DNA of 64,000 bases from positions 4,840,225-4,904,224 of the forward strand of contig OY987308.1 of the NCBI GenBank assembly GCA_963920635.1, given 5' to 3'. The stretch is from Pseudeuparius sepicola (lineage: Eukaryota > Arthropoda > Insecta > Coleoptera > Anthribidae). Below the pieces are notes generated by a model that did no database searches, was not told where the DNA came from, and worked only from the letters and a program-made list of their open reading frames with translations. Made by a program: the position numbers and the translations under genes. Position 1 is the stretch's first letter. Each line of letters opens with the position of its first letter. Of this stretch, positions 48,201 through 57,899 are shown in pieces.

Positions 48201-49657
48201 AGGAATAGGGACACTTAGTACAGTTATACTTGGGAGCATGTAACTTATCAGCATGGTGCACATCAAAGTGTCTCTTCAAATTCTCTTTCCAGTTTGTGTG
48301 GCAAATGAGCACTTCGTACCTTTATACTTGAGACCATCAGCATGGACTACATCACAATGTCTCTTTGAATTCCTTTTCTGATTTGAGGAATAGGGACACT
48401 TAGTACAGTTATACTTGGGAGCATGTAACTTATCAGCATGGTGCACATCAAAGTGTCTCTTTAAATTCTCTTTCCAGTTTGTGGCAAATGAGCACTTCGT
48501 ACCATTATACTTGGGACCATCAGGATGGACAACATCACAATGTTTCCTTAAATTCCTTTTCTGATTTAAAGTATAGCGACACTTTGTAAATTTATACTTG
48601 GGACCATCACAATGTCTCTTTAAATTCCTTTTCTGATTTGAGGTATAGGGACACTTTGTACAGTTATACTTGGGAGCATGAAACTTATCAGCATGGTGTG
48701 CATCTAAGTGTCTCTTTAAATTCTCTCTCCAGTTTGTGGCAAATGAGAACTTCATAAGTTATACTTGGGACCATCAGCATGGACTACATCACAATGTCTC
48801 TTTGAATTCCTTTTCTGATTTGAGGTATACGTACCCTTAGTACAGTTGGGAGCATGTAACTTATCAGCATGGTGCACATCAAAGTGTCTCTTCAAATTCT
48901 CTTTCCAGTTTGTGTGGCAAATGAGCACTTCGTACCTTTATACTTGGGACCATCAGCATGGACTACATCACAATGTCTTTTTGAATTCCTTTTCTGATTT
49001 GAGGAATAGGGACACTTAGTACAGTTATACTTGGGAGCATGTAACTTACCAGCATGGTGCACATCAAAGTGTCTCTTTAAATTCTCTTTCCAGTTTGTGG
49101 CAAATGAGCACTTCGTACCATTATACTTGGGACCATCAGGATGGACAACATCACAATGTTTCCTTAAATTCCTTTTCTGATTTAAAGTATAGCGACACTT
49201 TGTAAATTTATACTTGGGACCATCACAGTGTCTCTTTAAATTCCTTTTCTGATTTGAGGTATAGGGACACTTTGTACAGTTATACTTGGGAGCATGAAAC
49301 TTATCAGCATGGTGTGCATCTAAGTGTCTCTTTAAATTCTCTCTCCAGTTTGTGGCAAATGAGAACTTATTAAGTTATACTTGGGACCATCAGCATGGAC
49401 TACATCACAATGCCTCTTTGAATTCCTTTTCTGATTTGAGGTATAGGTACCCTTAGTACAGTTGGGAGCATGTAACTTATCAGCATGGTGCACATCAAAG
49501 TGTCTCTTCAAATTCTCTTTCCAGTTTGTGTGGCAAATGAGCACTTCGTACCGTCATACTTGGGACCATCAGCATGGACTACATCACAATGTCTCTTTGA
49601 ATTCCTTTTCTGATTTGAGGTATAGGGACACTTCGTACAGTTATGCTTGGGAGCAGG
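39231..49657 (-). repeat. ~10.4-kb tandem array of five-finger ZF units (437 bp and variants), gene F
   Basis: Near-identical units are read on the minus strand. The basic 437-bp period is seen at 40,222-39,785, 41,275-40,838, 42,771-42,334 and 48,133-47,696; other spacings (616-622, 692, 803, 877, 1,054 bp) come from skipped or added fingers. A unit holds, in order, FSFATNWRENLKRH (both Cys gone), NCTKCPYTSNQKRNLKRHCD (second His deleted), KFTKCRYTLNQKRNLRKH (first Cys to Phe), NGTKCSFATNWKENLKRH (first Cys to Gly) and NCTKCPYSSNQKRNSKRH (canonical). Fixed indels break the frame: AACTTATGAAGTTCTCA instead of AACTGTACGAAGTGCTCA (-1), or GCCACACAAACTGG (+2). The longest open blocks are 46,819-45,902 (305 codons) and 45,143-44,337 (268). 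It is very probably non-coding now, lying behind the stop at 49,658. Confidence 0.88.
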
Positions 49658-50588
49658 CTACTTATGAGCATGGACTGCTTCAAAGTGACGATTTAGAACC
49701 TGCTTCCATCTAGAGGTATAAGAACACTTTGTGCAGTTATACTTGGGCGCATGTAACTTATCAGCATGGTGCGCATCAAAGTGTCTCTTTAAACTCTCTT
49801 TCCAATTTGTGGCAAATGAGCACTTCGTACAGTTATACTTGGGAACATCAGCATGGACTGCATCACAATGTCTCTTTAAATTACTTTTCTGATTTGAGGT
49901 ATAGGGACACTTCGTACAGTTATACTTGGGAGCATGTAAATTCCTTTTCTGATTTGAGGTATAGGGACACTTCGTACAGTTATACTTGGGACCATCAGCA
50001 TGGACTGCATCACAATGTCTCTTTAAATTCCTTTTCTGATTTGAGGTATAGGGACACTTCGTACAGTTATACTTGGGATCATGTAACTTATCAGCATGGA
50101 CTGCTTCAAAGTGACGATTTAGAACCTGCTTCCATCTTGAGGTATAAGAACACTTTGTACAGTTATACTTGCGAGCATGCGACTTATCAGCATGGACTGT
50201 ATCAAAGTGTCTCTTTAAATTCTCTTTCCACCTTGAGGTATAAGAACACTTTGTACAGTTATACTTGGGAGCATGCAAATTATCAGCATGGACTATATCA
50301 AAGTGTCTCTTTAAATTATGTTTCCACCTTGAGGTATAAGAACAATTTATGGGAGTATGGACTGTTTCGATGGGATTATTTATATTCCATTTCCACTTTG
50401 AGGTATTGGAACAATCTGAACAGTTACTGAAAGCATGCGACTTATCAGGTTTCTCCAATGGGTTATTAACTTTGACTTTATCATCAAGGAGGTTCTGTGC
50501 TTCATTCAGCTGCCGGTGGTACGCTAAATGAGGGTTGACTGTAAGCCAGCTGTCGGCTTCCTGCTGTTGAACCAAGTCACAATCTGAC
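49658..50588 (-). CDS. C2H2 zinc-finger protein, N-terminal open part of gene F
   Basis: The open frame runs from the conserved acceptor (TTTTCTTTTCCAG right of 50,588) to a TAG at 49,658-49,660, 309 codons plus a split one. The leader is shortened: SDCDLVQQQEADSWL joins LAYHRQLNEAQNLLDDK and NNPLEKP. After two degenerate fingers (CSDCSNTSKWKWN; one reduced to INCSYTSRWKHN) come about seven fingers, mostly CX2C-X12-H-X4-H, including a truncated one (CPYTSNQKRNLHAPK). The stop replaces the Ser of the ADKSHAPK linker. The finger sequence continues in frame beyond it, so the protein is prematurely ended relative to its ancestor, and the 12-kb array behind is untranslated. A truncated functional protein or a pseudogene are both possible. 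Confidence 0.65.
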
Positions 50589-50915
50589 CTGGAAAAGAAA
50601 AGAAAATTAGACATCACAAATATGAGGAGGATCTAATATATTTTTCTTAAAAACTATCAAGTGCAGGAAGAATATCAGGAAATGAGTGAATTAAAACAAA
50701 TGTTGATTTATTTACAAAATATGCAAATTTGCAAGGCGTAAGTGCTTTATTAAGAGTAAAAAAAATAAAAAACTTATTGTGGAATCCTTTTCCTAAAAAT
50801 TGAAGATTTCAATCAGAAGCTTTATGTGCAGCTGGTTTCAGCACTTCAGTGACCATATTCAACTTGAAAAATAAAGCAACTCTTATTTTTTTCTATTGGC
50901 TCAAAGCTATACATA
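50589..50915. repeat. Intron flank of gene F
   Basis: This is homologous to 29,792-30,165 next to gene C, down to GCTCAAAGCTATA at the left border of the hairpin element that follows. In the gene C copy the sequence runs directly into TATTAAGTGGTGTAA, giving the empty site for the insertion at 50,916-52,084. Confidence 0.8.
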
Positions 50916-52084
50916 CAGGGTGTAACTAAACTGATGGTCAAAAATGAAACCACGTATTCTTGGAGTCAAAATAAGAGCACTTCTTTATATATTTTTTTCT
51001 CCTACGGGCCATAGTTTTTTTTATACAGAGTGTAGAAATTTATAGAAAAATACACATATTTCTTAGTATCTCTAGAAGTATACTAGATATTTTCTTCAAA
51101 CTTGGCGTGTCACATGAGCGGATGAGCTGTAAAATTTAAGGTTAATATGAAGCTTCTGAGTCTCCCAGTTGCAGAGATACAGGGTGTTATTAAAATTAAT
51201 TAGTTCAGAAAAATATGAATACCCTGTATAATCGCATTTAAAAAATTTTTTTTGAATGGTAAATTCAATGGTTAACAAAAAATAGCTCTTAGTATTTTTT
51301 CATATCCTCAGCCGTTTTTTAATTATTTTCAAAGAACGGCAAAAGTCATTTTAAGAATAAATCTAACAATTTGTGGATGTCAATTAAACTTGGCATTATT
51401 TGAATCATTTGGATGCCAACTTTGCACTTATTTTGAAAAATGATATTTTCATTCGAAGAATTGACTGATTCGCACTTTTGCTTTGGACTTGTCAATGGCA
51501 ATAATAAACATGCGGAAATGCATAGTTGCGTGTATTGAAAGAGACAGAGGTCATTTCGAACATTTAATAATTTAATTTTCTAATAGCAATACGTTTCTTT
51601 TATTTTCGTTTTTGCTTTTGTAATTTGTTAAAGAAAGTTTAATTGACATCCACAGATTGCTAGATTTATTCTTAAAGTGACTATTGTTCATTGCAGCGTT
51701 GCCATTCTTTACAAATAATTAAGAAACGGCTGCGAATATGAGAAAATACTAAGAAATACTTTTTGTTGACCATTCTATTCACCAATCAAAACAAATTTAA
51801 AAAATGCGATTATACTTCATATTCATATTTTTCTGAACTAATTAATTTTACTAACACCCTGTATCTCCGCAACTGGGAGCCTTAGAAGCTTCATGTCAAC
51901 CTTAAGTTTGACGGCTCATCTGCTCATGTGACACGCCAAGTTTGAAGAAAATATCTCGTATACTTCTAGAAATACTAAGAAATATGTGTATTTTTCTCCA
52001 AACTTCTACGCTCTGTTTAAAAAAACTATTTTGACTCCAAGAATACGTGGTTTCATTTTTGACCATCAGTTTAGTTACACCCTG
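50916..52084. mobile_element. Long-TIR hairpin MITE (1,169 bp), TA target
   Basis: The ends are CAGGGTGTAACTAAACTG and its inverse, with TA at 50,914-50,915 and 52,085-52,086. The arms are at least 450 bp (50,916 to about 51,390 and about 51,640-52,084), diverged by substitutions and indels. A CAGGGTGTTA motif lies inside each arm (about 51,180 and 51,855). The spacer has no coding frame. The occupied site matches the empty site at about 30,155. It is a Tc1/mariner-type non-autonomous foldback element by ends and target. Confidence 0.88.
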
Positions 52085-52086
52085 TA

Positions 52087-52652
52087 TAGTAAGTGGTGTA
52101 ATTGGAGGGGGTGGCTAAATAATGGAGTCAACCCCTGCCTTTGAGCTACTTGTTAAAATATAGTTCGTAAACACAATATTTATCTGGTTCAAACGATCTC
52201 GCTACTGGACAATTGCTACTGTTTTAAAAATAATGCTAGTTGCTCATATATACTTTATGGTTTTCGGGAACCTTAAATAATATTTCAAAGAATTCCAAAT
52301 GTTATGAGTTACTAAAAATACAACTACAGTTTGTTCAGCGAATGCTCGGCCCTACGTCACAACTCCCGTCCTTGTTTTACTCCTGAATATACGACCGATA
52401 TCCAATGTATATTCACGAGTAAGACATGGACAGGAGTTGTGACATAGCCCCGTACATTCGCTGAACAAACTGTACATTCGTACAGATTAATTGGAAATAA
52501 ATTAATAAGTATAGATGTAATCACACTCTGAGATTAATATTAATTCTTATAACCTACATGAATAAGCTTATCAATATTTAAATTTACGGGCAATTTCTTA
52601 GTCAGAAATATCACACTTCGATGCATTTAAACACTTATTATTCTTGGTAATC
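52087..52652. repeat. Segmental duplication (copy 2 of 36,405-36,975)
   Basis: It continues the gene F flank after the hairpin MITE (AGTGGTGTAATTGGAGG) and matches 36,405-36,975 closely, including the embedded 146-bp hairpin. The homology stops at GGTAATCTT (52,652), exactly where the large foldback structure begins. Confidence 0.88.
52327..52472. mobile_element. 146-bp palindromic MITE, copy 2
   Basis: Same hairpin as 36,645-36,790, flanked by TA on both sides (52,325-52,326 and 52,473-52,474). It has the same length and position within the duplicated segment, so it inserted before the duplication. Confidence 0.85.
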
Positions 52653-53319
52653 TTTGGTAAAATAAGTTTAGGTTTTCATTAAGATAATTCAATTCCAAAT
52701 TGCGACAAGTTTTTGCAAATGAAGAAGCTTGTCGCGAAAAATGTTCATAAAAGTAGGTACGGGTTCACGAAATATTGGAGACCCCCTTAATCTTTCTTAT
52801 TTTTGACCAGAGAAAAAAAGTGTTTTATATGAAAGTTGTAGAAAATTTTCTCAACTTTCCAACTCTGTTTTCAGAAAGAAAATCGAACGTCACGTTTTCA
52901 AGATAGAGACCTAAGTTGTGTTTTTTTAAATGGAACACCCTGTTTCCAATTTTCCCTTGCAGTTCTTCTATATTTTCATTCGGATCTTTGTAACAACGGA
53001 CATATCTTTTAAATAACAATCAAGATATAATATTAACAAGTATTAATAATTTCAAAAAGAGATATCGCTCATGCCTCCAACTAAAAGGATGACAATTGAA
53101 ACAGTTGTTATGAAAAATATTGTTACTTATTGTTATACTTTGTTATATGTAGTATATTTTGTTTGTGTAGTAAAATTTATATGCTTTTCTGTTGTGTTTT
53201 TATGATTTTTTCTCGTGGAACAAATCAAAAATATTCTTAAATGTGTTTGTTCTACTTTCATGGCCACCTTAGTTTTTTTAAAATGCAATTTTCTACGACA
53301 AAAGTTATATAAAACATAT

Positions 53320-53322
<3 letters not shown>

Positions 53323-53358
<36 letters not shown>
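53323..53358. repeat. TA dinucleotide microsatellite (left)
   Basis: An uninterrupted run of AT repeats, about 18 units, left of the palindrome. Confidence 0.95.
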
Positions 53359-53362
<4 letters not shown>

Positions 53363-53397
53363 ATGTAAGATTAGCGAGTGTAAATGTAACAATTACA

Positions 53398-53973
53398 AGA
53401 AAAGGTGATAATGGGCAAACACTCAAAGTTAACAAAAAGAAAAAACTAAAAACTAGTAACCGCATACACGTGTTTCATGCTATTTGGCAATCATCAGTAC
53501 GGTGTAACATTAACCAAATCAAAAGATAGGCATGATTTGGGAAGCAACAAATGAAGTCCAGGCAGGAGCCAACAGCACATTTGCAGCTTCAGTCAGCACA
53601 TCCCCTATTTTGGGGCTTGTACTAACATCGCCACGGAGGCTGCTAAAGCGACCTGCGTGGAAATCTTCATAACCCAAGATACAACCTTATTGTCATTGTA
53701 TCTTGGGTTATGAAGATTTCCACGCAGGTCGCTTTAGCAGCCTCCGTGGCGATGTTAGTACAAGCCCCAAAATAGGGGATGTGCTGACTGAAGCTGCAAA
53801 TGTGCTGTTGGCTCCTGCCTGGACTTCATTTGTTGCTTCCCAAATCATGCCTATCTTTTGATTTGGTTAATGTTACACCGTACTGATGATTGCCAAATAG
53901 CATGAAACACGTGTATGCGGTTACTAGTTTTTTCTTTTTGTTAACTTTGAGTGTTTGCCCATTATCACCTTTT

Positions 53974-53975
<2 letters not shown>
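53398..53975. repeat. Nearly perfect ~280-bp-arm palindrome between TA microsatellites
   Basis: The left arm 53,398-53,684 and right arm 53,696-53,975 are reverse complements. I found only one difference, a 7-nt extra AAAAACT near 53,450 in the left arm. The loop is about 11 nt. Both ends abut TA-rich DNA, and the arms have a more balanced base composition than the surroundings. Such near-identity implies a very young element, ongoing gene conversion between arms, or a sequencing/assembly hairpin artefact. Confidence 0.85.

Positions 53976-54034
<59 letters not shown>
53976..54034. repeat. TA dinucleotide microsatellite (right)
   Basis: An uninterrupted run of AT repeats, about 29 units, directly abutting the right arm of the palindrome. 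Confidence 0.95.
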
Positions 54035-54036
<2 letters not shown>

Positions 54037-55063
54037 TTGTAATCGGAATGAAGCGTAGAATCTAAAAATTCAATAACATACAGGGTTTTCCATTAAAAAA
54101 AAAACTTAGGTCTCTATCTTGAAAACGCGACGTTCGATTTTCTTTCTGAAAACAGCGTTAGAAAGATGAGAAAACTTTCATATAAAACACTTTTTCCTCT
54201 GGTGAAAAATAAGAAAGTTAAGGGGGGTCTCCAATATTTCGTGAACACCCTGTACCTACTTACCAATTAATTTTGTCGGACAGTGATTGGTTGATAAGCA
54301 AGTACCTATTTGCCAAAGTATGCATTTTTAGACGGAGAGCCAGCGCCTAAAAAATATTTGAATTTACTAAGGCTACTTTTTTTATAGTTCATTACAATGA
54401 TTGTGTACACAAACATACTGCGGTCAGTCAAGCGAAACCGAGAACAGGTGACTCAGGTGCGCTATCAAAGGTGTCGTATTTGCCGAGGTAATAAAATGAT
54501 TTTACTAAGGCTGAAAATTGTTATGCAACTTGTATATTGCATGTAGATAAAAGTTGTGATGGTCTGTCAGCTGATGATGGGGACGGAGCTGGTCAGTCGG
54601 GCGCCATGTATGTACATAAAATAAATAATGTGCAATTCATTTAGTACACCTCAAATTTTTTGAAGGGGTATTAAATATTATTTTAAACATAAAGAAAATA
54701 GTCAGTCATCGATTTAAAGGGACAAGGCCCGTCAGTCAACAAAAAAGGAATAAAAATACCGCGTCGCGCGCTCCGCATTGAAGGTGACAGCTTGCTTTTT
54801 TATTATATTCTTTATTAATTTACATTAACAAACTCGATCGATTAAGCAATTTATTAATTATAATTTATTAATATTCAGACAAACAAACAAAATATACCTA
54901 CAGTAAAGTGAATATTTTAATGAATTCATTATTCATTGTCGCATTCTTCCTCCGACTCATCAAATTCATTGATGTCGCTCTGATCGGAAATGTCAATGTC
55001 GGTTGTTTCCGATTGAGTTTCAGATGGAGAATCTGAAAAATGAATGTAACTGCTCTAATTATA

Positions 55064-55447
55064 CAGGGTGACCCTGTATAAGGGGTGATTTAAAATTCCT
55101 AGTACCTACAAACTTTAAGGGCGTACTTTCGAGGTCAAAATAAGACTTTTTTTCCAAAATAAACATGTGTCCTAAAATGCACCCCCTCCGACTTACGCAG
55201 TGCTTCAAAGTTGCATGAAAAAAAATTGATTATTTAAAAGTGGGGCCACAATTTTGTATCAAATCTCTCAAAAATGTGTACCTATGCCTATGTTATTTTA
55301 AGCGCTATATTTATTTTTGCGACAAAAGTAGTTCATTATAGGATACATGTTTATAGGAAAAAAAGTCTTATTTTGACCTCAAAAGTATGCCCTTAAAGTT
55401 TGTAGGTACTAGGAGTTTTGAATCACCCTGTATACAGGGTCACCCTG
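55064..55447. mobile_element. 384-bp TA-flanked hairpin MITE at palindrome centre
   Basis: The ends are CAGGGTGACCCTGTATA and its inverse, with TA at 55,062-55,063 and 55,448-55,449. Arms of about 110 bp (CTAGTACCTACAAACTTTAA / inverse) enclose a unique core. The sequences outside the two TAs are themselves mirror images, so it either inserted at the symmetric TA of a larger palindrome or is its innermost layer. Confidence 0.75.
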
Positions 55448-56168
55448 TATAATTAGAGCAGTTACATTAATTTTTCAGATTCTCTTCTTTTCAGAACAAC
55501 CGACACTGACATTTCCGATCAGAGCGACATCAATGTATTTGAATAATGAATTCATTAAAATATTCATTTTACTGTATATTTTGTTTGTTTGTCTGAATAT
55601 TAATAAAGAATATCATGAATGAATATGAATGAATATCTGTCGCCTGCAACGAGGAGCGCGCGCCCGCAATATTTTTATTCCTTTTTGGTTGACTGACGGG
55701 CCTTGTCCCTTTAAATCGATGACTGACTATTTTTTTATGTTTAAAATAATATGAAATACCCCTTCAAAAAATTTGATGTGTACTAAATGAATTGCACATT
55801 ATTTATTTTTTGTACATACATGGCGGCCGACTGCCAGCTCCGTCCCCATCATCATCTGACTGACCATCGCAACTTTTATCTACATGCAATATACAAGTCG
55901 CCTAACAATTTTCAGCCTTAGTAAAATCATTTTATTACCTCGGCAAATACGACACCTTTGATAGCGCACCCGAGTCACCTGTTCTCGGTTTCGCTTGACT
56001 GACCGCAGTATGTTTGTATACACAATCATTGTAATGAACTATAAAAAAACTAGCCTTAGTAAATTCAAACAGTTTTTTAGGCGCTGGCTCTTGGACTATT
56101 TCTTTACAGTTCACGCGACAAGCTTTTTGATTTGCAAAAACTTGTCGCAATTTGGAATCGACTTAAAA

Positions 56169-57899
56169 GCATGTTTTTAAAAAAGGTTTTTTATTTTTTA
56201 TTTTTTATTTTTAGTGACTGCAACTGCGTGTGGAACTTTTTTCGCACATATTATAGATTTTGATCACAAAATAGAAAGAACCTATTTTTTCTTCGCACTC
56301 TTGGAAGGTTTCAAGAAAAATAATAATAATCACCCTCACAATACTCCAAACTAGGAGTATCCCAGAAGCAACTGAATGCTTGCACGGGGGGGGGGGGGGG
56401 GTGGCGGTGGCAATTACTATTATCTTGTCTTCGTTGCCATTTGCGGCTAGGGCCGACTTTTCCCGATAGAACTAGGATAGCATTCGCTCAAGTACTACGG
56501 AAAACCCTAGAAAAGCGTAGTAATCCCAGTGGGTGTAGGACAATTAGTAAATCACACTGATAAAGCTATTAACGAGCAATTCCGTGAAACCAATTTGTCC
56601 GGTGCTCTTGGCCATCAGCGGTGTTTTTCTATAAAGACATGTGCACCTCGATTCGAACCATGCAATCTAAATAGTTAGGTGAGACTATGAACATCGCCCT
56701 TAATATCTACAACTTTTGTATGGGGCATTTACCGCTAGGAGGTCACGTTTCACCGAAAATCGCACAAAAACAGTTTCAACCCCTAAACATCCCCCCATTT
56801 CGACTGATGTGTTTAATTTTCGTGCCTGTTAATAATATTTTTCCAAAAATGCACCGGCACCAGTCTGTCAGTTTCCTCATACTTCAGCAGTTTCGTTGTC
56901 ATCACTATAATAGTCTGATCTAATAAACTATGTAATGAATACAATTATTGATTTATTATAATAACATTGAATGAAATAAGTTGTTATTTCTTGGTCTCTA
57001 GAGCACTGCACATAATAAATTTACTAAATATTATAAAAACTTATTTACAATAAGGCTCATTACCCTAAAGTTTCGTTAATACATGTAGCAATACAAAATT
57101 GCCAATTTTTTCTTTGATACTTTAGTTGTTGTGTGTGTTTTTTGTTAAGTCATCTCAGTTTTAGTTTATTTTGTGCGAGATTTTGTGTTTGATATTTTGT
57201 AGGTACCTAGGTACTACCCACATTTAAATAAAAATATTTATCTTATGTGAACTTTTCCTCATAAAATTTGTTGTAAAGAAACATCATCTTGATTTCGGGA
57301 CCATTTTTCGGGACTAGTACTGGGAGTTAAAATTTGGGACCAAAGTCCCGAATACATTTTCGGTACCGGGACTTGGGAACCCCAGTAGAAACATTTAGAG
57401 AAGTAAAACAATTAGACATACAGGACTTATTATTTTCTTTATTGATACGGCATGCAATAAAAATCTACATTGGAGCAGATTATATTATAAATTTGTAAAA
57501 TTGTAGTGAAAATATTTAATTATGAATAGTTCACCGATTAAAAACATAATATATGCTATTTTAAAACTTTCATGTCAAATAAAGCCCCAAATGAAATATA
57601 ATATAATAAAAGAAATAATCTTCAGATCATAATACCACGGCATGGATTGAAACTAAGATGTTAATTAATATGTGGCCCTATGATTTGGGAGAATACTATA
57701 TGATTATGATTTTGTGTAATTATTGTAATTGTAGTCAATCCTGATACTTGATGATGTTAAAAAGCTTTGTACTGTTTGCTGTCTACTTATGTTAACACTG
57801 CACTTGTTAAATGAACAAATAAAGATTATGATAATAGCATAAAATGAAATGGGGCTTTTGAGCATTCTCAGCATTTTCAAGAGAACTTTCTTTTTGTGC
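56169..57899. other. Intergenic spacer left of gene G
   Basis: No gene supported. There is a run of 16 G at 56,386-56,401. 57,041-57,560 is homologous to 33,824-34,080, with about 270 bp extra (about 57,118-57,386) in this copy. The end of that extra piece has repeated CGGGAC / GGGACC words (57,296-57,380), suggestive of a transposon terminus but unassigned. Confidence 0.5.

Larger units (their letters stand above)
52760..54252. mobile_element. Inverted-repeat element nested in left arm, TA target
   Basis: The right end reads TTCGTGAACACCCTG followed by TA (54,253-54,254). The left end is eroded (TA then CGGGTTCACGAAATATTGG from 52,760). The arms of about 180 bp (to 52,945 and from 54,080) share GAGACCCCCTTAA and AGGTCTCTATCTTGAAAA. 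The interior holds the two TA microsatellites and the perfect-type palindrome. Non-coding. Confidence 0.75.
52680..56168. mobile_element. Composite giant palindrome (foldback element with nested insertions)
   Basis: The outermost arms pair 52,688-52,740 (CCAAATTGCGACAAG) with 56,110-56,160 (CTTGTCGCAATTTGG). Next inward, about 54,332-55,063 pairs with about 55,448-56,095 (AGCCAGCGCCTAAAAAA; AAAGGGACAAGG; CTGCTCTAATTATA). The left arm is interrupted by a second inverted-repeat element (52,760-54,252), which itself carries the palindrome at 53,398-53,975. A 384-bp hairpin (55,064-55,447) sits exactly at the centre of the large palindrome. No protein-coding frame is supported. Total arm length is about 0.8 kb. 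Superfamily unknown. Confidence 0.8.

Noticed and set aside
56386..56401. Run of 16 G as a functional G-quadruplex
   Set aside because: A single homopolymer in a spacer; its length is unreliable in any sequencing method and there is no associated gene.
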